64,000 nucleotides of DNA from positions 26,848,180 through 26,912,179 of the forward strand of contig NC_133932.1 of assembly GCF_031877795.1 (NCBI RefSeq). Reading direction: 5' to 3'. The notes beneath the pieces are model-generated. The model was not told the DNA's origin and made no database searches. It saw only the letters and a program-made list of their open reading frames with translations. The DNA comes from Strix aluco. Lineage: Eukaryota > Chordata > Aves > Strigiformes > Strigidae. How positions within the stretch are numbered: the first letter of the stretch is position 1; the number at the start of each line of letters is the position of its first letter. Below are positions 37,552 to 50,840 of the stretch, in pieces. Position numbers and translations under genes: made by a program.

Positions 37552-38415
37552 TCATAGAATCACTGAATGGTTTGGGTTGGAAGGGACCTTAAAGACCATC
37601 TAGTTCCAACCCCCCTGCCATGGGCAGGGACACCTTCCACTAGACCACATTGTTCAAAGCTCCGTCCAACCTGGCCTTGAACACCTCCAGGGAGGGGGCA
37701 CCCACAACTTCCATGGGCAACCTGTTCCAGTGACTCACCACCCTTGCAGTAAAGGATTTCTTCCTTATATCTAATCTTGTTGAAAACCATTGCCCCATAT
37801 CCTATCACAACACTCCCTGATAAAGAGTCCCTCCCCATCTTTCCTGTAGGCCCCCTTTAAGTACTGGAAGGCCGCTATAAGGTCTGCCCGGAGCCTTCTC
37901 TTCGCCAGGCTGAACAACTCCAACTCTCTCAGCCTGTCCTCATAAGGGAGGCTCCAGCCCTCTGATCATCTTCATGGCCTCCTCTGGACCCACTCGAGCA
38001 GGTCCATGTCCTTCTTATGTAGGGGCCCCAGAGCTGGACACAATACTCCAGGTGGGGTCTCACGAGAGTGGAGTAAAGGGGGAGAATCCCCTCCCTTGAC
38101 CTGCTGGCCACACTTCTCTTGATGAAGCCCAGGACATGGTTGGCTTTCTGGGCTGTGAGCGCACATTGCTGGCTCTTAGTCAGTTTTCTATCCACTACTA
38201 CCCCAAGTCCTTATCCTCAGGGCTGCTCTCAATTTGTTCTTACCCAGCCTATATTTGTGATTGGGATTGCCCTGTCCCATGTGCAGGACCTTGCACTTGG
38301 CCCTGTTGATTTTCATGATGTTTACATGGGCTCACCTCTCAACCCTGTCTAGGTCCCTCTGGATGGCATCCCTTCCCTCCAGCATGTCAACCGCACCACA
38401 CAGCTTGGTGTCATA
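37552..38415 (-). mobile_element. CR1 LINE, 5'-truncated, minus strand
   Basis: The plus strand starts with TCATAGAATCACTGAATGG and TTTGGGTTGGAAGGGACC, the reverse complement of a CR1 3' end, so the element lies on the minus strand. In the minus direction a frame of 88 codons (38,195-37,929) carries the ORF2 C-terminal signature: ALTAQKANHVLGFIKRSVAS then LVRPHLEYCVQLWGP. The 5' end breaks off near GACACCAAGCTGTGTG (minus strand), just short of the RT active-site block. About 860 bp remain of an element of about 4.5 kb. Frameshifts and stops split the ORF; it is dead but fairly well preserved. Confidence 0.95.
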
Positions 38416-40624
38416 TGATTATATTCTCCCCAAAGAAAAAATGGCTATTAAGCACGATAAGATAACTAATGGAAAGGAGAAGTTCACATTTAGAAATCTA
38501 GCAAAATACCAATAGAAGACCAGGTTACAAATAAATAGCTGCAGTTGTTATAAAAAAACCCCAAACACATCTGCTAGATTTCATTTGTTATTGAATAAAT
38601 TAGAGTACAGTCTACTACAGATGACCTGGTGGCCTTCTAGGATTACAGACTAGAGCATGGGCTTATTCAGCCCAAAGGTTAGGGCCCGTGTCCAGAACTG
38701 GGAAAGGAGCCAAATGTTCATGGCCAAAAATCAGGAACCAGAAAGTCAAGCCAAGGGTCAGCAACTAGAGATAGGAACAAGCATCTGCGCAGGAGTCATG
38801 AACCAAAATCAGAAACCCACAAGAAGAAATTACAATCGCAGGGCACAATGCAGAGGTGGCTCTGAAAATGTGCAGTACAATGTGCAAAACGATGCTCTGG
38901 CATTCTGCCTTGGAGACCTGCTTCTGAATCACTGGCTGACATGCTCTGGCTAACCCCTTAAAAATGGGTCCAAACTGCAGAGAACCTGATTTACTACTAC
39001 AGAAGAAGGTTTTATCCCAGATTAGCAGTACTGAGGATAATGTGAAGATAAGGCAGTTTGTATATCTGTGTAAAAGGTACGTGCAGTATGCATTTCCTTT
39101 CATCATGCTGCAAATGGGACAGCCATCTCCCAGCCCAGTGCTGGTAGATACACACAGTCTGCATTGGCTGACAGGCACAGTTGCTAGCAGAGAGAATTCC
39201 TCCTAGTCTCTCACAAACCCAACAGCCAGCTATAGTAAACAAACTCTTGCAGAGGGTGAGTGCATATAAAAATATCCATCTCTGCATCCCAATTGCAATT
39301 CGTCTTACAACAGATTCTGGGTTAAACATGTTCTTCTTTGATGCCTGTGATTTTGAGAAGAGGTACTGAGGACCTGAAAGCGAGGGGGAAAAGCTTAAAA
39401 ACCTCTTGGCATAAGAAAGATTAATATGCACATACTTTACACGTATCTACAAGAATATCCAAATGAGTAGTAAAACAAGTGCCAATAGAAGACTGTCTTG
39501 TTGCATCAAGATAACTGCAGCTGCAGAAAAGTTTTCCATGAAAAATACAACGAATAAGCCAGCCCTGTACCATTCCAAACTGTCTGGGTGTTGAGAGAGA
39601 TGGAAACTCTTTTCTCAGAATCATACCTGTTAAAATAGATTAATAGAAGGCTACCATTTCTGCTGCTGCTGACCCAGCAAGTTCCAGAGGCATTACATCC
39701 ACATACCACTTTTAAATTGGGTACTAACATGCAATTTCTGAATCCGTTAGAAGCAGGAATGAGTTAAACAGATCAAAGTTTCACTAGTATGAATCTTGAG
39801 CATTTTGATAAGCCTTTGACCTTCCTAAGGCTTTTTCTTAGTATCACTGCAGAGAGCGGTGCCAAATGGTCAGACTGGACTTCCACCTGTAATTTTGTAT
39901 GCATGAAGCAGCAGTGGAGGAGCGTTGTATGCAATAGGAACTGATGTGAAAAATACAGTTCAAAAGATAAAGAATAAATCCAGGCTCTTGGATTTCCCCA
40001 TCGAAAGATTTCTTTACCTTGGACTGATACCTTCATCCTGCCAAGTCAGAGGCCTTTACTCTGCTGGACTACTAGCACACAAGAGAGTGCAGCTCTCCAT
40101 CCTCATACAGTTTGTGCAAGGACTAGGAGAAGTGAAGGCCTTGCATGCTCAGGGACACAGTAACTCCCATGAGTCCTTACAAGTGCAGTTATCTCAAGAA
40201 AAGCAGCATATTCTTTGTGGAACAAAATGGATTGGGAATATAAAAGTAGTTTGAAAAGGAAATGTGTCTTGAGTGTGTTGGACTGCACCAGGTTCAGAGG
40301 AAAGAGTAGCTGCTTCATCTGTTTTCTAGATTCAGACAGTTAAAGTATGGAAGTGAACTGACTACAGATGAAGAAGGAAATCTAAGGCAAGCAAAGAAGG
40401 AATTAGGCTGTGACTGGAGTTGGAAGGGTTGGTGTGCAGGAGAACAGGTGGCAGTATAGCTGAAGGATGGCTTTTTTGAGGGCTGACATAGTGATCAGCA
40501 TGAAGGACTACTTGCTGCCTGGGTGCACAGATGGGGCTGAAGGATGCAGTAGCCCCTCACTGCCAGGGGCAACCAGCCCAGCAGCAGAAATACACTGGAC
40601 TGGCCTGAACCCTTTAGTGCACCA
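38416..40624. other. Spacer between two CR1 copies, no gene seen
   Basis: Open frames up to about 139 codons occur on the minus strand (39,431-39,012 and 39,178-38,765), overlapping in different frames, with no recognisable domain. At 38,665-38,830 an imperfect repetition of AGGAACCAGAA / GGTCAGCAACTAGA / GTCATGAACC motifs suggests an old repeat. The rest is unassigned. Confidence 0.45.
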
Positions 40625-41600
40625 TCATAGAATGATAGAATAGCTTGGGTTGGAAGGGACCTTTAAAGGTCACCTACCCCAACCCCCCTGCAATGACCAG
40701 GGACATCTTCAAACAAGATCAGGTTGCTCAGAGACCCATCCAACCTGACCTTGAATGTTTCCAAGGATGGGGCATCTACCACCTCTCTGGGCAACCTGTT
40801 CCAGTGATTCACCACCCTCATTGTAAAAAAGTTCTTCCTTATATCTAGTTTAAATCTACACCGTTTTAGTTTAAAACCATTACCCCTCATCCTATCACAA
40901 CAGGTCCTGCTAAAAAAATTTGTCCCCATCTTTCTTATAAGCCCTCTTTAAAGTACTGAAAGGTTGCAATAAGGTCTCCCTGGAGCCTTCTCCAGGCTGA
41001 ACAATCCCAACTATCTCAGCCTTTTTTCATAGGAGAGGTGTTCCATCCCTCTGGTAATTTTTGTTGCCCTCTTCTGGACCTGCTCCAACAGGTCTATGTC
41101 TTTCCTGTGCAGAAGACTTCACAGCTGGACACAATACTCCAGGTGGGGTCTCACCAGAGCTGAGTAGAGGGGCAGAATCACCTCCCTTGACCTGCTGGCC
41201 ACACTTCTTTTTATGGAGCCCAGGATACAGTTGGCTTTCTGGGCTGCAAGCACACATTTCTGGCTCATGTCCAGCCTTTCTTCCACTAGTACCCCCAAGT
41301 CCTTCTCTGCAGGGCTGCTCTCAATCCCTTCATCCTCCAGCCTGTATTGATACCAGGACTTGCCCTGACCCATGTGCAGGACCTGGCACTTGGCGTTGTT
41401 GAACTTCATGAGGTTCACATGGACCCAATTCTGCAGCTTCAGGTTCCTCTGAACAGTAACCTGTCCCTCAGGTGCGTCAACTGCACCACTCAGCATAGTG
41501 TTGTCTGCAAACTTGCTGAGGGTGCACACAATCCCACCGTCCATGTCACTAAACAGTACTGGTCCTGATACAGTCATAGCCCCAGGTTCAAATTCCTTCC
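40625..41600 (-). mobile_element. CR1 LINE, 5'-truncated, with RT C-terminus, minus strand
   Basis: The 3' end is at 40,625 (plus strand TCATAGAATGATAGAATAGC then TTGGGTTGGAAGGGACC). On the minus strand a frame from about 41,590 carries the end of CR1 reverse transcriptase: KFADNTMLSGAVD, where functional elements have FADD; ANLMKFNNAKCQVLHMGQG; IESSPAEKDLGVLVEE; and SVASRSREVILPLYSALVRP with HLEYCVQL. A second frame (40,929-40,663) has the terminal RKNFFTMRVVNHWNRLPREV and DAPSLETFKVRLDG. The second catalytic aspartate is now asparagine and the frame is interrupted, so it is inactive. It is about 970 bp and is the longest CR1 in the window. Confidence 0.96.
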
Positions 41601-44600
41601 TGCCCTGGTTCCTTAGGACTGGTGCTTCACATCCCTTTAACAGCACATCTGGTTTGTGCATGGCTGTGGGCCAAGGGCTCTTGTATGCAATACATTAGCA
41701 TAAGAATTTGGAGAGTTTGTGTTGGTGAGATACACAGTCATGGTTTGGTATGTGTGAGGGAATCGTGACAGACTGTCTCTGCTACTTGGGCATGCAGATC
41801 TTGTTGGAAGTGGCAGCTGTGAGGTACATCTCTATGAGAAGAAAGGTGGAATGGGCCATGAGCTTCTCCCTACCTACACATACAGCTCTGCTCAAGCAAG
41901 TTTTGGAGCCACCACTTCAGAAGTGTTGCACATCCCCAGACTGGAGTGTTCTCCTCTGCAGCGGTGTGGCTCCTTACCATAACAGTTCTCATTAAACTCT
42001 TCCAGATGGTTAAATCTAGCTTAGGTATATATGTTATCTTAGGCACATAAGAATTTAAATATGAAAATACTGTGCGGTGGGTCAGACCACCAACATCTTT
42101 CTTAGAAAATATCATGTTGAGGATTTTGCTATGACCTCACCCTATTTTTCTACGTGAAAGAAAAATATTGTCTGACTTCCTTCATAGCATATTTTACATC
42201 TTATTGACAAATCACTTATGACACTAATTTATTAGCATAAAAATATTACTATACACAAGACAGCCTGCTTTGATTTACTAGATCAGGGTTTTTCATATGC
42301 CAAGGTCCTATCATCTCTACTTGATCATTAAAAGTCCCTTGGCTTGCTTTTTTTTTTTTTTGTGCAACAGAAGAGTTTTGTCCTGTTGCCTTGGCTAAAA
42401 TCCTGAATATCAGAATGGCTTTGCAGCTCAAAGGAGGACTCACTGAGCTGATGCTTAAGAAACACAGGATGGGTTTTTCATGACCACCTTAGCTCCTTGC
42501 TGCAAAAGTCAATGGCAAAGCAGGGAAAAAAAGGGGTACATAAACACAGAAAAGTAAAATCTAATGGCAGTTACAGAAAAGATGCTTAAACTGCAACATT
42601 GTTTTTATCCTCTTTATGTGAAAACTATTTTTGTTACATGCAAAGGGAAGGAATGGAACTAAATACCTATATGCCTTTTGCATACAAGTAGTGTTTCAGG
42701 GGTTGATACCTGCTTAGTTTTGTGAAAACAGCAAGACCACATTATAGAAGCTGGACCCACTGGCTGTACACAGAGGCATCTGCTGAATTCCACAGAAGAC
42801 AGACATGAAGAAAAGTAGGAATTAAAGTCTTTTTGCCAGTGTCATTTTATTACAAAGAAGATGACTGGCTAATTTTGTAAATTGCCATTCAAGTATTTAC
42901 CTCTTTTCCATGGGTGTGCCCTCCCCCCAACCAGCTTTGTTTCACTACAGCAGTCATGCACAACTGGAGACTGGCTACTGGTACTAGTCAGAGTAAGCAA
43001 GCCCTGCATCACTAATATTCCAGACTACAAGAGTCCATTCAGAAAACATATTAAATATAGAAAACTGAGACTAAAATTAAAACTTATACTCTATCCTTCA
43101 CATAAATTGATTTGGTATTTTGAAAAAGAAATGAAAGTCTCATTGACTTAAAGCTTGTGGCTCAGATGAAATCCATGAAAAATCAATTGACTTATATTTA
43201 ATTCAAGGATCTTTTTCTGGAAAAAGAAAAAAAAAAAACATCTTAACATGTAACTGAAGATAACCAATTATTTTATCTTGTCTTCACTTCTTCAGTCTGA
43301 AGAACTGAAAATCAAATAAACCAAAATAATTACACTATTATTTAAAAATGACTTAACTGAATGGGATGTGAATAACAAATTCAGATGCATTTTTAAATCT
43401 TTCATGCATTCTCAGAGATTTTTATATACTTGTTTCAGCAAATGCTATTTTAGCCATAGCAATAAATTTGAACACCTGTTGTTTGTGTAATGTGTACCTA
43501 CAGGTCTCTCAGCCAGAGCAGATCATGGTGGAATATATTTCCAAAGAGTATGTTCTTATTTTGTCTGAAAAGTAAACATTTCATCTGCTTACAAGGAAGC
43601 AAGTTCACTTGTGAACACAGGAAATAAAAGCATGGTGATGTTACATATTCAGCATAAAAAATAGTACAAAGTTTTGAAACATGAATAAATATATCAAAAT
43701 AGTATATAGGTCTAAGTTCAATTTATGTAAATAAGCAAAAGCTGATTAGTGATCATTTAAGTTGCATTATGGAACAGACCCTACACATGCACGCACACAC
43801 CTTAAAAGCTGTGAGGAGTACACTTGCTGCTTTTTGATCTTCACACCGCCCACCAGCATGGCTGATAACATACTGAAATGCCCTAATGTTTTCCCTTCCC
43901 TCTCCCTCTCCAACAGATATGAAAGCACAGTATATACCCAGCTGTGTCAAACTCTCATTCGGAAACAAAATCTTTAGTAGGAACTTTGTATGCGTATATA
44001 TATTGGAAAGTCAGCACATCTCATTGTCGCATACCCTGCGCATTAGAAAGCTTATTCTGTCCTAGGATTGCTGAGATGCTTGGCAAGACAGACGGCCAGT
44101 CTCTCTGTCTCCCTGATGGCGTCTGCATTGCTGCAGATTTGTCATGTAATTCATCGAGTTGAACTTAGCACATAAATTTTCAGTTATGACTAAAAAGTTA
44201 GAAAATTCTCCACAGATGAAAACTACATGTCTGTACTGATAGTCAAGCAGGGAGCACTTAGGGGAACAAGAGCAGGAACAAAGGATCATTCCCAGAGTGT
44301 GAGAGTGACTTAAAGAAAGGAAGAATAAGCTAAAAGAAACACTGGCAAGAAATAAATTCTGTGTTAACTCTTGAAGATCCTTCTACGCCCGTACATTTTC
44401 CAATCAAAATATCATTCAATATTTAAATCACTCCCACCTTAGGTGTCAGGTTAATGAGATTTTTTTGAGAATTGAGATCTCAGTAAACCAAAAGCTTCTA
44501 CCACAATCTGAACTCTGAATTTAAAACCATCATCTCCACAATAAACCACAGAGCTCCATCCTTAACTGTGGCAGACCAGAGCCCAGATCCACACAACAGA

Positions 44601-47600
44601 GGAGATCATGCAGAACCTTCCACTTAACACAGAAGCAATACAAATCCGTGTTTTCATACGAAATCTCAGACAGAAAGACCAAAAGGAACAAGGTCCTTTC
44701 ATAATAAAGAACCTTTCACCAATATTATGTCATAATTAAAAGGTTGTAGGCAAATTTCATTATTTTACTCAGGTTTTTTTCTTAGAAAAGCAGACTTTCA
44801 ATCATTATTTTACATAGGGTAGGCTGCGCTATAGAACTGAACTACAAAAACCTGAAGTTCTTGCCAGTGAAAGATTTAACCTGGATGGAAGGAAAAAAAC
44901 ATTACTGGCTGAACAACACTTTTAAAGAAGTTTGTTAAGTCCTTACATAGCAAATGTATGTATACCTACAAAAAAAAAAATCATTTTAATTCACTCTTTC
45001 CTTCTAATTTTGTAACGTGCCACTACTCTAAGGTGTACTAGTTTCATTATTACCAACATCTAAAGTAGAGAGCTACCCAGAGATCTCTTCTGCTTTTACC
45101 ATTTACGCAGCATACATCTTTGTTTTATTTTAAATGTGATTTTTAAAATTAAGTAATTATATCACTAAAAGTCTTAGTACACAAACAGTTTTACTGCGTA
45201 AATATGACATCAAGTAATAGATGTGAATTTGCTTCACAGAGCATTGTAAGTGTCTGTACAAGCACCTTCTTACTGATGTAACACAGCCTGCATTAGGAAG
45301 AAGCAAGGAGTGGTGGAGCGTTTGCCTTAACTACACCAGCAGACTAAAGCAATAAAACTTTAGCTGCAGACAAGCCCTCTTACTCTACCACTCCAGTGTG
45401 GACAAGACTGAATGCAGAAGACATGCAGAAAAGAAAAATTCTGAAGTGGAGAGCAAAACCAAAACAATAATCAGAAACAAATAAAAACCCCAGCCCAAGG
45501 GCAGCTGTGCCAATCCTAGTTTGGACAATTCTTGTTTTCTTCCAGTATTCCTGCCAAATGAAATTCCTCTGTATTTTCTTAAGACGTATGAATTTGAATG
45601 AGAAGAGGGAGGCTAGATGGAAGGAGGGCTTTTCTGATAGTGGTTCTCTTACCTGAAGTGGTTCGAAAACAGGGTCTGGGGAGTGTATATGCTGAGAAGG
45701 AAATTCCCAGGCACAGATTCTTAGTAGAAAGATAGTAGTTTCAAGATAAAAAATCCTGCAAGTCATAACTGCATGCCCACACCCTTTTCCTGTGATTTTT
45801 TTCTTTTTTTTCAGAGCGCAGCAGATAGCAATAGTACTCTTCTAAGGGCCTTGGCCCCTTGAATAAACTCTGATTTTTACTTACCTATTGGGTTTCTCTC
45901 AATACTAGGATCCCAGCAGATCTGCAGCCAACTAGTACCAGCACAGTCCTGCTCTGGGATCTCGTTCTTGGTTCAGGTAGGCAACAGGTGGGATGATTCT
46001 CAAACTATCTGCTAAGAAAGAAAATAAGTAATTTTAAACAAAAGCAGATACATTCAGACAAAACAAAACAAAACAAAACAAAAAACACCACAAAATTAAA
46101 AAAAAAAAAAAAAAGAAAAACCAAGAATTACCTGCAAGTAATTTTCCTGTTTATTCTTGTATTTCTAACTGAAGCCAGGTGACATGGGCACAGAAGACTG
46201 TAGTGAAAATGAGGGGAGGGGAAGGTAAAAGGGAGAGATAGAAACATTCACCAATCTATTTCAGAGGAACCAACAACCAGAATAGTTGCTACTTTGCAAA
46301 CGTGGTCCAAGTTCCTGTTTTGTTTGATTTGGACTATGTACCTGAACTTCAGCCTACCACCGTTGCCCATGCAACATTACTAATCACAGGGCTATAGGGA
46401 ATCTTTTCCTTCCTCCCATTATACCTTCCCCTACAAATATATTATTATTAATATGTGGTCAATGCCTAGAGAAAAGAATTAAAGAAACCCCCTCCACACA
46501 GTAGGTAATAGCCTGACAGGGCCATCTTTTTGGATTAGGCTAGCCAAGGCTCAAATCTGTAGTTACCACCCAGAAGAGCTGTATCATCTGAAGGACTTAT
46601 AACAGTGCAGCACATGTTTCACACCTGTTAATTTCATCATATTCTCCTCACCTTTTTTATGTTTTCAGTAGCCTACAGTGCTGGGAAGAGTAGTAGCAGT
46701 AGTCAGAGTTTCTTAGGAAACAAAGATTTCAAGGCCAGGTATAATCAGTCTAGCAAAGAGATACCAGAGATTCGTGTGGGTCTTCAGCAGTGGGAGCAAC
46801 AGAAATTGTTACTCACAGGTGCTGCTATGTCAGGGATTTGCATCAGTGGAGACCAAATTAACTAACTATGGATATGCACTACCAGTGCCACTACTTAGTA
46901 CTAGTCTCAGTGAGTGGTTGCATGGAGACAGCAAAGAGTAACAGAAAAAAACCTGAATACTCCTGAGTTTCCACAGTCCAGGACAGGAATGGAACATCAG
47001 AGGTGCAGTTGCAGTTAATTCTCCTTCTCCACATCCTCCCAGGAAGGGCTCGGACATTATAACACATTATTTTGGATCTTTGGACTTTGGCTGCTTTTTT
47101 TTTTTTTTTTTGGTGAGCAGTAAATACCTCATGTGGCCATCTGATCCCTTACAAGCCGTGATCTAGAGTGCTCACTGTAGTGTCTCTGTTAGCTTCTCAA
47201 GTACATTGCTCAGAAATGGAAAGTTAGTCCAGGGGTAATAACCAAAGCATAGGACTAATTCATCAGAGGAAGGCTCCTCTGGTGTTTGATGGACTCATGT
47301 GTGTTTGCAGGAAGGGAAAAAATCATCGTATCTAAATACACAAATCTTTTGGTCCAGAACTCATGTTTTTGTCTACTACAGTCCTTCCTTGCATCCTGTT
47401 TTTGATTGTGCTCTCAATGATCAAATTTACTGAACCCAGGGAATTAGAAGCTGTGATACAAACAGGGCAGACCTGTGATGTCTGAGAAAGTTTTCTGAAC
47501 ATCCATGTTCCTTTCAGTGAAGTGAGATGACAGCAGTCAGCTCAGACCTGCAGCATGCTGTGGGCTCTGAGCACTGATGACTTGGTTTACCACCCATGGT

Positions 47601-48951
47601 TTACCATCCTTTCCTTGAGAAAGGATGTGGCATCAGATAGGAAACTTTTCTCCAACTGTAATAAAGCTACAGCATTGCCTGAAATATAAATTCCTCCAAG
47701 GGTGTTTGTACCAGCCTTTGCTCTCAGCCATCAGTCTCCATTCTCACTCAGGGTCTGTGCTTGGGTACAGCAGCCTTTGATATGACCACAGCTAATCAAA
47801 AAAGGTGCACAGGTGGGGTTTGCAGCCCTTCTGAATAAGAAAGTTGGAGTTAGCTTCATAAGAAGCCTTTGAAGGAGGAGAAAAAGGAAGATTCAAAAGC
47901 AGGATATAAAGATGTATTAAGTTCTCTTCACCCCTGCGGTGTGGAACACCATTATCGTGACACAAAGGAAATACGTAGACTAACTTTTTCTCTTTTTTTA
48001 AATTTTATTTTTTAAAAAAAGAGTTCAGCTTCATCTCTTTGTATATAGAGAATGAGTTGTTTTACTTCATTTTTCCTCATTTAAATAAATCTCAGGAGGA
48101 GGGAGAACGCAAACAGGTGCTATTTCCCACATGCGTCGTTTTACTAGTCAGTTCTTTCAGTGGGGTTTGGTTAGGTCACTCTATTATACAGCACATTATT
48201 TTTAAACAGTGCAGTGACTCCTTCCAAAATGTTCCTTCTTTAATGCAATCTGACACAACAGAAAAGAGAACAGGAAGTTTTTGTTGTTTGTACTTATAAT
48301 CTTAAACCAACTATTGCTTATCCTGAGCGCGTCAGATAGCACAGCAGACGGAGCCAGCAAGCCTTCAGACGCTGAACTCTGAACTTCGGCCAGACCTTGC
48401 CCCGGTCAGCTCTGTGACAGGAAAGCAGGCAGACTTTGAACCCGGGGCTCTGGGGCTGCTGCAGGGTTGCGAGCAGAGAAACAGCTGCACTTTGCAACAC
48501 GAACTTTGTACTTAGACACATGCACATTTAATCTCTATAACAGAGCCTTTGTTTCATTACTTATTAACATCTCCTCCTTGAGTAAAGTTCTTTGTTAATG
48601 AAGCTTTAAAGAGTGGTGTGAGGGGTTTTTTCCACCTTCCTCTCCCAAAAAAATAAAACTCACCACCCAATTTGATAGGCTTACATTAACTATTAAAAAA
48701 TGCAAAAAAAAAGTTATGCCTTATGCACCTTCTGAATATTGTTGGTATTTGTTGTTCATTCCCTTCTGAGCGACTCAGTTGTAACAACCAGAGTTAATTA
48801 CAGAATTCAGGCAATATTCTGTCTTTGCGGACATCACTTCTTGAGATGATTTCCACAGTAATTCAGCCTGCAGCAACATTCAACCTTATTTAACAAATCA
48901 GATTTAAAAAAATAGTAGGAAAGCATCAGACCATTCACACTAAAAAGCCAT
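41601..48951. other. AT-rich, gene-poor stretch
   Basis: No supported gene. Simple repeats are an AAACA-type run at 46,058-46,085, an A-rich run at 46,098-46,114 and a T17 at 47,095-47,111. The longest open frame (minus, 45,766-45,380, 128 codons) has no recognisable domain. A GC-richer patch at 48,325-48,480 is unassigned. Confidence 0.5.
46058..46085. repeat. (AAACA)n microsatellite
   Basis: About five units of ACAAA/AAACA stand in a row, followed by an A-rich run with a single G. It is a simple repeat of ordinary type. Confidence 0.9.
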
Positions 48952-49031
48952 ACTTTAAGAAAGTGTCATGGGATGTTTTGAAGTTGTACAGACTTTAAGA
49001 AAGTGTCATGGGATGTTTTGAAGCTGTACAG
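48952..49031. repeat. 40-bp tandem duplication, two units
   Basis: The unit begins ACTTTAAGAAAGTGTCATGG and ends GAAGTTGTACAG. The second copy (48,992-49,031) is directly adjacent and differs by one base (GAAGCTGTACAG). The near identity implies a recent slippage or replication duplication, or an allele-specific state. Confidence 0.97.
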
Positions 49032-50529
49032 CTTTTTGCTACTGCTTTTACTTTGGAGCAGTGTCAGTGCTTGGCTTCTGTGTATTTCACCATAACGTAT
49101 GCTAACATGCACAGCACTGCAAATTCGTAGAGAAGATATTCAAGGCGTAGATCCATTTGTGTCATCCATTTATTAGCCCTCACGAAAATATAGCTTTGAT
49201 CAGGAACAGAAACCTATCTAAACAAGGACCAAATGAAAACCTCAAGAGAGGGCCCATATAAGATGCTTAAATCATTTCTATACCAGAAGTAAAAGCTAAG
49301 AAGGGGCACATACGCATTTACTGTAACAAAACCTAGTAACAGAAAGGTACTGGAAGATCCCAGTAATGCCCCATTGTGTCTGTGTTGTCACAACAATATG
49401 GAGTGGCAAAAATGATCAAGAAAGTAAAGGTTTCCTGAACAATTCTTCATATGCAACTAGAATAAAACAAGTATTTGGAAGTATATTTTCTTTGTCTTCA
49501 GATACTGCAAGTATTTGCCACAGCCTGTTTGAAAGAAATAATCCACAGACAGAGGGATCACAGTTACACTCTTCCTATTTTCCATCACTATCATCTTTTC
49601 AACATGAATTTCTCTCCATGCCTCCGTGGTCAACCTTTTTCTCTTCCTTTTATTTTTTTCTTCCATATGATGGTGGAAGACACCCCTACCCCCACACCAC
49701 CCAGCTTTCCTTCCTTTTCATTAACAGAATGATACAAAAAAGGAAATTTTCAACTCTCTAGAAAGACAGGAGGAAAAATAATAAGTCAAGAGGTTTCAAA
49801 CCTCTCCCTTGTGTGAAACTAGGTTGGCAGGACTCAGAAGCAATTGGGTGAGGATGGTCAGCTCCTGAGATTCTTTGTGAGAAGTCCATGACTTCTCTTA
49901 TTTGGATCTATTTGTTTACCCACCACCCTCAGTACACTGCTTTGAAAGCATCATCTTTCATCTAGCCCTAGAGTTTGATTTGCATTCTTTGCAGTGAGTG
50001 GACTGACAGAAAATGACAGAATTACTTTTCTTGTGTTAGTACTATTTTGGGTAACAGTACTGTTACCATCCTACAACTGCAGAGCAGCTGGCACAACTAC
50101 AAGAATGTTACACATATTTTCCTTTCTTTATCCAGAAAGACATGATTTCTCCTCCTTGGGGTGCCTCCCCATTATCACCTCACCCCTGGAACATGGCCCT
50201 CACGTCACAGATTTAGCTGTTGCTAAGAATAGACATGATCATTTGGAATAGATCCTGCTGTATTTCTGGGTACAGTTTTTGAACGGTGTTACAACAATAA
50301 AATCTTTAGGTTGGATTCTGTATAACACCTGCCTGCTCCTTCCATCAGTTCATCAAGGGCGTCAGACCTGTCTCGGTGAGGGCAGGCATGAAGACCTGTA
50401 CCATTTGCTTAGCTAGGGACAGCAGCAGACGTGAACTTGAATGAAGCCAAGCAAACCATAACATCTCTGTGAACAAAGCAGGCAAGCCTCTGGGAAACTA
50501 TGACACCTTTAATTAAAATAAATAAATAA
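49032..50529. other. No gene seen
   Basis: Overlapping open frames at 49,366-49,761 (plus) and 49,666-49,457 (minus) lack recognisable domains. The rest is AT-rich single-copy-looking DNA with a short (AAAT)n at 50,513-50,530. Confidence 0.5.
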
Positions 50530-50840
50530 AAGTGAATAAATGTGGAAAGAGTACAGAGAAGAGCAACAAGAATGATTTAGGTCTGGGAAAAAAAAGGCTC
50601 CTTCCAATGAGACATTGAACTAAATGTGTTTTGCTTCAAAGAGAAGATTATAATCTTTAAGGGACTAGACAAGAAGAAGATATTTCAGAAGACTCTAAAT
50701 TAGTGGGCAGACACACAACAAAATCCAATATTTGCAAGTTCAATATGGAGATAAAAAGCACGTTTTAAGTATAATTGGCTACTGAGATGAATTGTCAAAA
50801 GATACAATAAATTCTCCATCACTAAAACTATTTTAATTAT
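50530..50840 (+). mobile_element. Ancient decayed CR1/L3-type LINE 3' region, plus strand
   Basis: AGAGTACAGAGAAGAGCAAC then AAGAATGATTTAGGTCTGG parallels the CR1 segment 'GTGCAGAGAAGGGCAACNAAGATGAT'. An A-rich middle follows (AAGGGACTAGACAAGAAGAAG). The closing AGATACAATAAATTCTCC then ATCACTAAAACTATTTTAA parallels the old CR1 'GTGATAAATTCTCCATCACTTGAAG' segment, which codes for the conserved C-terminal tail of ORF2. It is far more diverged than the three other CR1 copies and is an old insertion. Confidence 0.65.

Noticed and set aside
42270..42310. ATCAGGGTTTTTCATATGCC, faintly like a hAT transposon end.
   Set aside because: No matching inverted end or 8-bp target duplication found.
45380..45766. 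128-codon open frame on the minus strand.
   Set aside because: No recognisable motif, no supporting splice sites, typical chance length for this amount of DNA.
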